In this document: one piece after another, positions 43,604 to 53,356 of the stretch | Layout: every line of letters begins with the position of its first letter | How positions within the stretch are numbered: the first letter of the stretch is position 1 | Made by a program: the position numbers and the translations under genes | Notes under the pieces: generated by a model | The model's database searches: none | Seen by the model: only the letters and a program-made list of their open reading frames with translations | Told to the model about the DNA's origin: nothing | Assembly (NCBI GenBank): GCA_021821045.1 | Contig: JAKACW010000014.1 | Span: 1-64,000, forward strand | Length of the DNA stretch: 64,000 bases | From: Pseudomonadota bacterium | GTDB taxonomy: Bacteria; Pseudomonadota; Gammaproteobacteria; JAADHS01 | Reading direction: 5' to 3'

Positions 43604-45067
43604 GTGTATCAGGATCTGCGTGATTTTCTAAAGCTACTCGAACGTTCAGGCGAGCTGAAGCGCGTCAACGTCGACGTCAATCCGCATCTGGAAATGACCG
43701 AGATTTGCGACCGCGTGTTGCGCGCCGACGGTCCGGCGTTGTTGTTCGAACGTCCGACCGGCCACACAACGCCCGTTCTGGCCAATTTGTTCGGCACCAC
43801 CAAACGCGTTGCCCTCGGCATGGGCCAAGAATCGGTCGAAGCGCTGCGCGACGTGGGGCGCTTGCTGGCGTTTCTCAAGGAACCCGAACCGCCGCGCGGC
43901 TTCAAGGATGCGTTGGACAAATGGCCGGTGTTCAAGAATGTACTGAACATGGGGCCGAAGGTGATCAGCCGTCCGCCGTGCCAGGAAGTCGTGCTGCGCG
44001 GCAGCGAGGTGGATCTGTCCCGCTGGCCGATTCAGACCTGCTGGCCGGGCGATGCGGGGCCGTTGATCACCTGGGGATTGGTGATTACCAAGGGTCCGCA
44101 CAAGGAACGGCAGAATCTCGGCATCTATCGCCAGCAAGTCATCGGGCCGAATAAAGTCATCATGCGTTGGTTGGCCCATCGCGGCGGCGCGCTGGATTTT
44201 AGAGAGTGGCAAGCGAAGCATCCCGGCGAACCGTTTCCGGTGAGCGTTGCGCTGGGTGCCGATCCGGCGACAACATTGGGCGCCGTTACGCCGGTGCCTG
44301 ATACCTTGTCGGAATACGCTTTCGCCGGCTTGTTGCGCGGATCGAAAACCGAGGTGGCGAAATGCGTAACCAATGAGTTGCAGGTGCCCGCCACCGCCGA
44401 GATCGTGCTCGAAGGCGTCATTCATCCCGGCGAAATGGCCGACGAAGGGCCTTTCGGCGATCACACCGGCTATTACAACGAAGTCGATCGCTTTCCCGTC
44501 TTCACCATCGAAGCGATCACTCACCGCCGCGATCCGATCTATCACAGCACCTACACCGGCCGCCCGCCCGATGAGCCGGCCGTGCTGGGCGCGGCTTTGA
44601 ATGAAGTGTTCGTGCCGATTCTGCAAAAGCAGTTTCCGGAAATCGCGGATTTTTACTTGCCGCCGGAAGGCTGCTCCTATCGCCTTGCGGTGGTGAGCAT
44701 GAAGAAGCAGTATCCCGGTCACGCCAAGCGGGTAATGCTGGGCATCTGGTCGTTCCTGCGTCAGTTCATGTACACGAAGTTTGTGATCGTGACGGATGAT
44801 GACATCAACATTCGGGATTGGAAGGATGTGATCTGGGCCATGACCACCCGCATGGATCCAGCGCGCGATACGGTGATAATCGAGAACACACCGATTGATT
44901 ATTTGGATTTCGCATCGCCGGTGTCCGGTTTGGGTTCGAAAATCGGCTTCGACGCCACCAACAAGTGGCCGGGGGAAACGACGCGGGAATGGGGCAAGCC
45001 CATTGCGATGACGCCGGAAGTGCGCCGACGCATCGATGAAATGTGGGCGAAGCTGGGCATTTCATAG
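43604..45067 (+). CDS. ubiD: UbiD-family 3-octaprenyl-4-hydroxybenzoate carboxy-lyase
   Basis: Start GTG ([13 protein letters not shown]); [28 protein letters not shown]. Confidence 0.94.
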   Translation: MYQDLRDFLKLLERSGELKRVNVDVNPHLEMTEICDRVLRADGPALLFERPTGHTTPVLANLFGTTKRVALGMGQESVEALRDVGRLLAFLKEPEPPRGFKDALDKWPVFKNVLNMGPKVISRPPCQEVVLRGSEVDLSRWPIQTCWPGDAGPLITWGLVITKGPHKERQNLGIYRQQVIGPNKVIMRWLAHRGGALDFREWQAKHPGEPFPVSVALGADPATTLGAVTPVPDTLSEYAFAGLLRGSKTEVAKCVTNELQVPATAEIVLEGVIHPGEMADEGPFGDHTGYYNEVDRFPVFTIEAITHRRDPIYHSTYTGRPPDEPAVLGAALNEVFVPILQKQFPEIADFYLPPEGCSYRLAVVSMKKQYPGHAKRVMLGIWSFLRQFMYTKFVIVTDDDINIRDWKDVIWAMTTRMDPARDTVIIENTPIDYLDFASPVSGLGSKIGFDATNKWPGETTREWGKPIAMTPEVRRRIDEMWAKLGIS

Positions 45068-45291
45068 TGGGAGCGGTTTCCTACCGCGATTCTTCGCTCG
45101 ACTCGCCGTCACAGCCGATTCCATCGCGGAATGATCCGCTCCCACCGTGCAAGATCTCGTTCCGCTGTGGGAGCGGTTTCCTACCGCGATTCTTCGCTCG
45201 ACTCGCCGTCACAGTCGATTCGATCGCGGAATGATCCGCCCCCACCGTGCAAGATCTCGTTCTGCCGTGGGAGCGGTTTCCTACCGCGATT
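45067..45291. repeat. REP array with exact 100-bp period (2.25 copies)
   Basis: GTGGGAGCGG starts at 45067, 45167, 45267. Confidence 0.93.
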
Positions 45292-46174
45292 GCGGTGATT
45301 CCGCCAACGCCGCCGCCACGCCGGTTTTTAGATCCCCATAACGCAGCGTTAATCCCAATTCCCGCAGCAACTTGTCACTGCTGACCCGCCGCGATTCGGT
45401 CAAATACGACAGCATCCCCGGCGAAATTCGAGTCTTCGCTTCATCCCAAGAGATGCGGGGCGGTCGCTGTAAACCGGCGGCATCGGCCACCACATCCATA
45501 TAGGCCGCCATGCTGACCGGTCGATTGCTGCTGACGTTGTAAATCGCTCCGCGCGGCGCACGTTCGGCGGCGGCGATGCAGATATCCACCAGATCGTCGG
45601 CTTGGATGACATTGACATAACTCGGATGCGCGCTGTCCTCCACGATGGGTTCGCCGCGCTGCAGTCGTGCCAGCGGTAATTTGTCCGGCCCGTAGATGCC
45701 GCTGACCCGCAGCACCACATGCCGCATGGGGGGATGCTGTTCCGCGTAATTTTTCAGTGCAGCTTCGGCCGCGACCCGGCGCTTGGCTCGCTCCGTTTCT
45801 GGATTGACGGGCGACTCTTCGGTTACCATTTGCCCTTTGCTGTCGCCGTAAACCCCGGTGGTGCTTATATATATGAGCGCATGGGGCGCAACGGTCAGCG
45901 CGCCGAGGAAGTGCGTCATGCGCGGGTCCGTCACGCCTTCGGTCGGCGGCGGGGCGAGATAAAACACCGCGGTGTCGGCGGTTACGGGAAGATCGGCCAG
46001 GCTGCTTGGTTGATCGAGATCGCCTTGCCACGCGGCAATTCCGAGGCCTTGCGCCGCCGCGATGCCATCGGCGCTGCGGGTGAGGGCGGCCACATGCCAA
46101 TCGGCGGCGCGCAGACGGCGGGCCATCCGGCGGCCAATATAGCCAAAACCAATGATCAACGCGTTGCGAGGCAT
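45281..46174 (-). CDS. NAD(P)-dependent SDR/epimerase family protein
   Basis: ALIIGFGYIGRRMARRL Rossmann motif; start taken at MPRNAL. Confidence 0.82.
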   Translation of the reverse strand: MPRNALIIGFGYIGRRMARRLRAADWHVAALTRSADGIAAAQGLGIAAWQGDLDQPSSLADLPVTADTAVFYLAPPPTEGVTDPRMTHFLGALTVAPHALIYISTTGVYGDSKGQMVTEESPVNPETERAKRRVAAEAALKNYAEQHPPMRHVVLRVSGIYGPDKLPLARLQRGEPIVEDSAHPSYVNVIQADDLVDICIAAAERAPRGAIYNVSSNRPVSMAAYMDVVADAAGLQRPPRISWDEAKTRISPGMLSYLTESRRVSSDKLLRELGLTLRYGDLKTGVAAALAESPQSR

Positions 46175-46257
46175 GCGGAGGCGTCCCAGTTCGTGCGTTG
46201 ATTTTACCCCTGTTTCGCAACCGCAGGGCCCATTGAATTCAGACCGCGAGGAGCGCC

Positions 46258-46974
46258 GTGGCACAGCCAGGCCCATCACAAATCGACGCGACCATCGAAT
46301 CGCTGGACTTTCCCGCCGCGGATGTGGCCCGGCTGATCGTTCGGCCGTCTCGATCCGAAGCGTTTCCGTTTCGCGCCGGACAGTACGCGGAACTCGATCT
46401 GGGCGATGGCGTGTCGCGCAGCTTTTCCATCGCCTGCGCGCCGAACGCCGACGGCCGATTGGAGTTTCACATCCGCGTGATGGGCGCGGATTTGGAAGCG
46501 GCCATCGGTTTGCTGAAGGTCGGCGGAACGATCGCCGTCGCCGGCCCCCAAGGCCTGTTGGCGTTGCATGCCGACGGTCGGCCGATGATCATGGTGGCCG
46601 GCGGCACCGGCTTCGCGCCCATCAAAGCCCTCACTGAGCAATACCGCCATGAGCGTCTCGCGACCCCGCTTCATTTGTATTGGGGCGCGCGATCGCGGGA
46701 GGATCTTTACCTCGCCAGCCTGGCCGAGCAGTGGGTACGCGCCATGCCCCAATTTCGCTACACACCCGTTCTTTCTGCCCCCAAACCGGCCGACGGTTGG
46801 TCAGGCCGTACCGGCTGGGTCCACGACGCCGTCATGGCCGATTACACCCGGCTCGATGAGCTTGACCTCTACGCCGCCGGCCCGCCGCAAATGATCGTCG
46901 CCTTGCGCGACGCGGCGCTGGCAAAGGGACTGCCGCCAAAGCGGTTCTTCTCGGATTTCGCGGCGCTAGACTGA
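46258..46974 (+). CDS. Flavin reductase / ferredoxin-NADP reductase-like protein
   Basis: RAGQYAELDLGDGVSRSFSIA, MVAGGTGFAPIKAL. Confidence 0.85.
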   Translation: MAQPGPSQIDATIESLDFPAADVARLIVRPSRSEAFPFRAGQYAELDLGDGVSRSFSIACAPNADGRLEFHIRVMGADLEAAIGLLKVGGTIAVAGPQGLLALHADGRPMIMVAGGTGFAPIKALTEQYRHERLATPLHLYWGARSREDLYLASLAEQWVRAMPQFRYTPVLSAPKPADGWSGRTGWVHDAVMADYTRLDELDLYAAGPPQMIVALRDAALAKGLPPKRFFSDFAALD

Positions 46975-47189
46975 TTGACGCGTGCGACTGTAGTTGGAAA
47001 GTACCGCGGATCGCGGGGGCTTTGTACAAAGCGCGTTCGCATTTGTTGCAAATGCGCAACACAATTGTGACCAGTGTTGCTTTTTAGAAAAAAGTTGTTG
47101 CGTTTTAGTTTTTGTTTGGCTATCTTTCGTTTGTCAGTTGGATTTAGGTCACACGTGTTGACTTTTTGCAACAAATGGAGATGAGAGAG

Positions 47190-48269
47190 ATGAACAAAAA
47201 ATTAATCGCGGTCACAGTAGCTGGCGCGCTGGTGGCTCCCGCGGCTTTTGCTGCCGGCGATCCTGAAGTTTACGGTACCTTGCACCTCAGCGTAGGTCAG
47301 TTTGACGATGAAGCGGATGATGCGACCGTTAAAGCTGGTGGCGGCGATGGCAGCTTCATGGACATGGAGTCCAACAACTCCAACCTCGGCGTTCGCGGTA
47401 GCGAAGACCTGGGTGGTGGCTTGAAGGGCGTGTACCAAATTGAATTGAGCATCGACGCGGACGATGCGGCCGCCCCCACCATGCGCGACACATTCGTCGG
47501 TCTGGCCGGCGACTGGGGTTGGTTGGCTTTGGGCCGCCACAACTCGCCGTACAAGAACGCGACCGGCAACTACGACGTTGCTCCCGATACGGTGATCGAC
47601 TACAACGGCATCATGGGCATCGACCCCGCAGGCCGCAAGCATGACGATCGTCGCAACAACGCGATCATGTACAAGACCAACGATATCAACGGCTTCAAGC
47701 TCGAGGCATTGTTCGGTGTAGGTGACAATGCGAAAGATACCAACGCCGACGAGCAGCAAGAGTTTGACATCATGGCTAAGTACGGTCAGGGTCCGTGGGA
47801 AGTCGTCGCTGGCTACTCCACCCACATGGCCCAAGGTGCGAACAAAGCAACGCTCGGAAAAGAAGACGCTGAAGCCATGAAGCTCGGCGGCAAGTTCGGC
47901 TTCAATAACGGCAACACTTGGGTTGCGGCTGTTTGGGAAACTGCAGACGGCGGCGGCAACAACAACGACCGTGATGCCTACTACGTCAGCGGCCAACACA
48001 CCTTCGGGTCCAATGCTATCGGTGTGGGTTACGCCGCAGCTGACGATGTCGGCAATACCAACGACTCCGGTGCGCAATTGATCCAAGTGCACTTGTCCCA
48101 CATGATGTCAAAGCGTACTTCCGGCTATGTCCAGTACGGTGCGCTGTCGTACGATAAAAACACCACTGCGGACTACGGCCTGGTCTACGGCGGCTTCCAG
48201 CCCTACGCCGCCGACAAGACCGCCTCCTGGTTCGGTCTCGGTGTGATCCACAAGTTCTCTTCCATGTAA
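47190..48269 (+). CDS. Gram-negative porin
   Basis: Signal peptide MNKKLIAVTVAGALVAPAAFA, GVYQIELSIDAD, C-terminal beta-strand. Confidence 0.85.
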   Translation: MNKKLIAVTVAGALVAPAAFAAGDPEVYGTLHLSVGQFDDEADDATVKAGGGDGSFMDMESNNSNLGVRGSEDLGGGLKGVYQIELSIDADDAAAPTMRDTFVGLAGDWGWLALGRHNSPYKNATGNYDVAPDTVIDYNGIMGIDPAGRKHDDRRNNAIMYKTNDINGFKLEALFGVGDNAKDTNADEQQEFDIMAKYGQGPWEVVAGYSTHMAQGANKATLGKEDAEAMKLGGKFGFNNGNTWVAAVWETADGGGNNNDRDAYYVSGQHTFGSNAIGVGYAAADDVGNTNDSGAQLIQVHLSHMMSKRTSGYVQYGALSYDKNTTADYGLVYGGFQPYAADKTASWFGLGVIHKFSSM

Positions 48270-48295
48270 CATCCACGCATGAAGAGGTGACGGAA

Positions 48296-48326
48296 GGGCG
48301 CCCACAAGGCGCCCTTTCTTTTTTTT
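48296..48326 (+). terminator. Rho-independent terminator of porin gene
   Basis: GGGCGCC-CACAA-GGCGCCC followed by TTTCTTTTTTTT. Confidence 0.88.
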
Positions 48327-48538
48327 GCGCCCTCCCTCCGTCAACGCGCTTTCGCAACACCTCACACAGCGGTATCAGGCCTTAATTCCCAGACGGGCGA
48401 TCGAACCCTGTTGCGCGGACTGGCTAACTGGGGGTTTGGCGTTCGCCTTCTGATTGAAGGGGTTTTCTTTTAGGTCGTTGATTTTTATATACAGAGCCTG
48501 TACTATTTTCCCCTCGTTTCGCCAAAAAGGAAGCAAAA

Positions 48539-49696
48539 TTGGCGGAGATAGGGAGAATTTTCCGAACCCCAAGCGGTGGATTTTTTCTGTTCGGGCCACG
48601 TGGCGTAGGCAAGTCGACCTGGCTGCGTAGCCATTTTTCGGACGCAATCTGGATCGATCTGCTGGCCGCCGACATGTATCGCCGTTTGCTCGCCGGTCCC
48701 GAGCGACTTTTGGAGATACTCGACGCCTATCCAGGGAAGGGCGACGTCGTCATCGACGAAGTCCAAAAAGTCCCGGGCTTACTGGATGTGGTCCATCAAG
48801 TCGTCGAGTCGGAACACCCGCGTCGCTTCATTCTCACCGGCTCCAGCGCGCGCAAACTGCGCCGTGGCGCGAGTAACCTGTTGGCTGGCCGCTTAACGGA
48901 ATCTTCGCTTCATCCCTTCTTGGCATGCGAGTTAGGACTGAAGTTCAAGCTCAATGACGCATTGACGACGGGGCTCGTGCCATTGGTCTGGAGCGCCGCC
49001 GATCGAGAGGCGACCCTACGCTCATACCTGTCGCTCTATTTGAAGGAAGAGGTGCAAGCAGAGGGGCTCGTTCGCAACATCGGCGATTTTTCCCGCTTTT
49101 TGGAGGCGATCAGTTTTTCCCATGGCGCGCAACTCAATATGTCCGCCGTGGCACGGGAATGCGAAGTGAGCCGGAAAACCGTCGAAGGCTATGTTCAGAT
49201 CCTGGAAGACTTGTTGCTGTGCTTTCGCGTCCCGGTTTTTTCCAAGCGTGCCCAGCGTCATCTTGTACAGCACCCGAAGTTCTATATTTTCGACACAGGC
49301 GTGTTCCGAGCGCTGCGACCCAAGGGCCCTTTGGACCGGCCGGAAGAAATCGACGGCGCGGCCTTGGAGGGATTGGTCGCTCAACATCTGTTCGCTATGC
49401 TGCGTTACCGGCGTGATGATTGTCGACTGTATTACTGGCGGACCAAAGCCGGAACGGAAGTCGATTTTGTTGTGTATGGGGAATCGCTGTTTTGGGCAGT
49501 GGAAGTGAAGCGCGCAATTCGCGTCAATTCGTTTGACGTTAAACCCCTGGCGGTTTTCAAGCAGGATTACCCCGAGGCTGAGGCTGTTCTGCTCTATATG
49601 GGGCGAGAGCGACTTGTTATCGATGGCATTCAGTGCGTGCCGGTGGCGGAGTTTCTCCTCACGCTAACTCCGAACACGCCAAGTTTGATCGTCTGA
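48539..49696 (+). CDS. AAA ATPase with DUF4143-type C-terminal domain
   Basis: GPRGVGKSTWL Walker A, VVIDEVQKVPGLLDVVH, LTGSSARKLRRG, nuclease-like TEVDFVVY region. Confidence 0.85.
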   Translation: MAEIGRIFRTPSGGFFLFGPRGVGKSTWLRSHFSDAIWIDLLAADMYRRLLAGPERLLEILDAYPGKGDVVIDEVQKVPGLLDVVHQVVESEHPRRFILTGSSARKLRRGASNLLAGRLTESSLHPFLACELGLKFKLNDALTTGLVPLVWSAADREATLRSYLSLYLKEEVQAEGLVRNIGDFSRFLEAISFSHGAQLNMSAVARECEVSRKTVEGYVQILEDLLLCFRVPVFSKRAQRHLVQHPKFYIFDTGVFRALRPKGPLDRPEEIDGAALEGLVAQHLFAMLRYRRDDCRLYYWRTKAGTEVDFVVYGESLFWAVEVKRAIRVNSFDVKPLAVFKQDYPEAEAVLLYMGRERLVIDGIQCVPVAEFLLTLTPNTPSLIV

Positions 49697-49780
49697 TCTC
49701 ACTAATGCGGTCCCTTGCCGATCGGAACCTTGACGGTATACCCTTTGTCTCATGGTTAAGCCAAGTAGCCGAAAGGCGCG

Positions 49781-50137
49781 ATGAACGTGTCCACCCCACG
49801 AGCGAAAATCACTACGTTGCGAACCTGGATTTCCCGGTTTCTGATCCTGGTGTTATTGGCGAATGCCGGGGCGGCTGCCGCTGCTAGCCTCTTCACGGCT
49901 GATTCGGACGGCTCGGCGGTGCACAGCATGGCCGGCACCCACCACGATCACGGCGATGCTGATGTTTCCTCGTCCGATGACCCATCTTGTTTCAATTGCG
50001 TCGCCCACTGCAGCGGTATGACCGTCGAAACGGTCCTTGACGCTCGTTTGGAACCGCTTGTCTTTTCCTCATCGCTATTCACTTTAGCGGCCGGCATCGT
50101 CGGCCCACCCTCCGACGAACCGCCGCGTTTGATTTAA
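49781..50137 (+). CDS. Small secreted His/Cys-containing protein, CopL-like
   Basis: Signal peptide then HSMAGTHHDHGDAD and CFNCVAHC; upstream of copA-copB. Confidence 0.5.
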   Translation: MNVSTPRAKITTLRTWISRFLILVLLANAGAAAAASLFTADSDGSAVHSMAGTHHDHGDADVSSSDDPSCFNCVAHCSGMTVETVLDARLEPLVFSSSLFTLAAGIVGPPSDEPPRLI

Positions 50138-50173
50138 CTGTCCGTCGCTCAAATCGCTGAACCCGCACTCGTT

Positions 50174-50252
50174 GTGGGAGCGGATTATTCCGCGATTTGA
50201 ATCGGCGCTCACTATACTTCTGGCTAAGCATCGCGGAATGATCCGCTCCCAC
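50174..50252. repeat. REP pair between copL-like gene and copA
   Basis: GTGGGAGCGGATTATTCCGCGAT ... ATCGCGGAATGATCCGCTCCCAC. Confidence 0.9.
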
Positions 50253-50298
50253 ATTCACGCTCTGTGGGAAATGACACGCTGACTGAGGTTCATTCACT

Positions 50299-52047
50299 AT
50301 GAAAAAATCTTTGACGAGCGCGAACCACCTGCCGAATTTGACCCGGCGGCGTTTCGTACAAGGGCTTGCGGCGGGCGGTGTGGTGGTGGGCATCTCGCCG
50401 TTGCTGCGGCCGGCATGGGCAAGCGCGGCGACAATGGTCGGTACCGCACCGGTATTAAAGGGCACCGAGTTCGATCTCACTATCGCCGAAACGCCCGTGA
50501 ATTTCACCGGCGCTGTGCGCATGGCGACGACGATCAATGGCACGCTGCCCGGTCCGACCTTGCGCTGGCGGCAAGGCGACACGGTGACCATCCGCGTTAC
50601 CAATCGACTTGCCGAGCAAACCTCCATCCATTGGCACGGCATCATTTTGCCCTATGAGATGGACGGCGTGCCGGGCATCAGTTTTCGCGGCATCGCACCT
50701 GGCGAGACCTTCACGTATCAATTCAAAGTGCAGCAAAGCGGGAGCTACTGGTATCACTCCCACTCAGGTATGCAAGAACAAACCGGCATGTATGGTTCGA
50801 TCGTCATCGATCCCGCGGGGTCAGACCCCCAACAGTTCGATCGCGAGTATTCCATCATGTTGTCGGATTGGTCGGACGACAAACCGTCGACCATTCTCAG
50901 AAAGCTCAAGACCCAGGGCGATTACTTCAACTTCAACCAGCCGACGGCGATGCAGTTTTTTCAAGATGTTTCGGCCTACGGTTGGGCGGCGGCGCTCGAT
51001 AAGCGGCGTATGTGGAATCAGATGCGCATGAGTCCTACGGATCTGGCCGATATCTCCGGACACACCTACACGTATCTTATGAACGGCGCGACGCCGGCCG
51101 GAAACTGGACCGGTCTGTTTCGTGCGGGCGAGCGCGTGCGTTTGCGTTTCGCCAACGGCGGCGCGGCGACCTTCTTCGATGTGCGCATTCCCGGATTACC
51201 GATGACTGTTGTGCAAACCGACGGCGTCGATGTCGAGCCTGTGACCGTGGATGAGTTTCGCATCGGAGCCGGCGAGACCTACGATGTCATCGTCACGCCG
51301 CGCGACGAGGCCTATACGATATTCGCGCAGTCCATGGATCGCAGCGGTTACGCGCGCGGCACGCTGGCGGTGCGCGCCGGGTTAGAGGCGGGTGTTCCGC
51401 CTATGGATCCGCCCGAGTGGCTCACCATGGGCGACATGATGGGCGCGATGGACCACGCCGCAATGCCGAGCATGAATCACGGTGGTCATGGCGACCACGG
51501 CGATCAAATGCTGGAGGAGGCTCAGTCGCCGGTTCGTCACGCCAAAACGGAATACGGCCCCAGCGTCGACATGCGGGTCGATACCCCGCGCATGAATCTC
51601 GATGATCCCGGCGTAGGGCTACGCAACAATGGCCGCCGCGTGCTGACCTATGCCGACTTGCGTACCCTTGGCGGGCCGCCTGATCGGCGCGGTGCCGAGC
51701 GCGAAATCGAACTGCACCTCACCGGCAACATGGAACGCTACACCTGGTCCATCGACGGCGTGGAGTTCGGCAAATCAAAACCGATTCACTTCCGTCGCGA
51801 CGAGCGGCTGCGCGTGATTCTGCACAACGACACCATGATGACGCACCCCATGCACCTGCACGGCATGTGGAGCGACTTGGAATCGCCGGACGGGGAAATA
51901 CAGGTGCGCAAGCACACCATCAACGTGCAGCCGGCGCAGCGCGTTTCCTTCTTGGTGACCGCCGACGCGCCAGGCCGTTGGGCGTTTCATTGCCATCTGC
52001 TCTATCACATGGACGCGGGCATGTTTCGTCAAGTGGTGGTGGACTGA
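50299..52047 (+). CDS. copA: Copper-resistance multicopper oxidase CopA
   Basis: Tat signal TRRRFVQGL; HWHGIIL, WYHSHSG, HPMHLHGMW, HCHLLYHMDAGM copper sites; Met/His-rich segment. Confidence 0.94.
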   Translation: MKKSLTSANHLPNLTRRRFVQGLAAGGVVVGISPLLRPAWASAATMVGTAPVLKGTEFDLTIAETPVNFTGAVRMATTINGTLPGPTLRWRQGDTVTIRVTNRLAEQTSIHWHGIILPYEMDGVPGISFRGIAPGETFTYQFKVQQSGSYWYHSHSGMQEQTGMYGSIVIDPAGSDPQQFDREYSIMLSDWSDDKPSTILRKLKTQGDYFNFNQPTAMQFFQDVSAYGWAAALDKRRMWNQMRMSPTDLADISGHTYTYLMNGATPAGNWTGLFRAGERVRLRFANGGAATFFDVRIPGLPMTVVQTDGVDVEPVTVDEFRIGAGETYDVIVTPRDEAYTIFAQSMDRSGYARGTLAVRAGLEAGVPPMDPPEWLTMGDMMGAMDHAAMPSMNHGGHGDHGDQMLEEAQSPVRHAKTEYGPSVDMRVDTPRMNLDDPGVGLRNNGRRVLTYADLRTLGGPPDRRGAEREIELHLTGNMERYTWSIDGVEFGKSKPIHFRRDERLRVILHNDTMMTHPMHLHGMWSDLESPDGEIQVRKHTINVQPAQRVSFLVTADAPGRWAFHCHLLYHMDAGMFRQVVVD

Positions 52048-52051
52048 GGAG

Positions 52052-53023
52052 ATGAGCATGAAAAAAATAATTGCGCAGATTGCATCTCTTCTCATCGCGT
52101 TGACCGCAGTGCCCGTCCACGCGCAGGATGATGTACATGGCGAGCACGCCGATCCCCACGCCGGTCATGACATGAGTCACGGCGATGATCCGATGCCGAT
52201 GGAAGCAGAGGATCCTCACGCCGGCCACGATATGAGTCACGACATGGAAGAGCAGGCCGTTCCGGCGGCGGAAATGGATCATAGCGGTCACGGTTCGGCC
52301 GTGTCCGCAACGGCGCCGGCCGATGCCCGCGATCCCCATGCCTATTCCGACGGCTACGACTTCGGTCCGTTGCCCCATCCGCAACACGCCGACGAGCACA
52401 GCTTTTACTCGGTGATGGTGGATCGTTTGGAAAGCGTGAACGCCGAGGACAACAGCTTCACGGCCTACGACATCAACGCCTGGTACGGCCGAGACTTTGA
52501 CCGCGTTGTGCTCACCGCGGAAGGTCATATCGACGGCGGCGAGGTGGAGGAGGCGAGCACGGAGCTGTTGTGGAGTCACGCCGTTGCCGCGTTTTGGAAT
52601 GCTCGCGCCGGGGTGCGTTACGATAGCGGCGAGGGCCCTGATCGCGCTTGGTTGGCGCTGGGCGTGGAAGGTTTGTCGCCGTACTGGGTGGAGACCGACG
52701 CAACGCTTTACGTCGGCGAGAGCGGCCGCACGGCGGTGAGCGTCGAAGCGGAGTACGACGTGTTAATCACCCAAAGGCTCGCGCTGCAACCGCGGGTGGA
52801 AGCGGAAATCTACGGCAAGGATGATCCGGAGTTGTCAATTGGCTCGGGGTTGTCCGAGGCGACCGTCGGGCTACGCTTGCGCTACGAACTCCTCCGTGAG
52901 TTCGCGCCTTACGTCGGGATAGAGTGGGCGGGCAGTTTTGGCGGCACTGCCGATTACCTGCGTGATGCGGGGCGGGATACTGAGGAAACGCGTGCGGTCG
53001 CGGGTGTGCGATTTTGGTTCTGA
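52052..53023 (+). CDS. copB: Copper-resistance outer-membrane protein CopB
   Basis: Signal peptide, repeated DPHAGHDMSH motifs, CopB beta-barrel-like region; follows copA. Confidence 0.92.
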   Translation: MSMKKIIAQIASLLIALTAVPVHAQDDVHGEHADPHAGHDMSHGDDPMPMEAEDPHAGHDMSHDMEEQAVPAAEMDHSGHGSAVSATAPADARDPHAYSDGYDFGPLPHPQHADEHSFYSVMVDRLESVNAEDNSFTAYDINAWYGRDFDRVVLTAEGHIDGGEVEEASTELLWSHAVAAFWNARAGVRYDSGEGPDRAWLALGVEGLSPYWVETDATLYVGESGRTAVSVEAEYDVLITQRLALQPRVEAEIYGKDDPELSIGSGLSEATVGLRLRYELLREFAPYVGIEWAGSFGGTADYLRDAGRDTEETRAVAGVRFWF

Positions 53024-53041
53024 GGGCGGTGAAGACTCGGA

Positions 53042-53115
53042 GAATCGCGGAATGATCCGCTGCCACAACTAGATGCACGTCTTTCTGTGGGAGCGGTTTC
53101 CTACCGCGATTCTTC
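53042..53115. repeat. REP pair, 74 bp, near-identical to 56298-56371
   Basis: A-type reverse + T-type forward half-sites with a shared spacer. Confidence 0.92.
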
Positions 53116-53177
53116 CCGCGCCGCCGCGGGGCGGTTAAATGTCTGAAATGTTCAGGCGACATCGAAAGGGAACGGAT

Positions 53178-53291
53178 ATGCATGGTACGGAACAATCTTG
53201 GTTTTTCGGTCACGGCTTCGGGATGACGCTTGTTTGGGTTATCGTAGCGTTGTTAGTTGCAGCCTTGGTGAAATACATATTTTTTCGGTAG
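53178..53291 (+). CDS. Putative 37-aa single-TM protein in the copper segment
   Basis: MHGTEQSWFFGHGFGMTLVWVIVALLVAALVKYIFFR; below the ORF-track length cutoff. Confidence 0.5.
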   Translation: MHGTEQSWFFGHGFGMTLVWVIVALLVAALVKYIFFR

Positions 53292-53356
53292 GAGGTTGTT
53301 TAGCTTGGAAACGTAAGCGATTGAGTGCGACGAACTAACCATCTGGGAGAAGGACT

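Noticed and set aside
43646-44722. Minus-strand 358-aa ORF opposite ubiD
   Set aside because: Antisense to clear ubiD; compositional artefact
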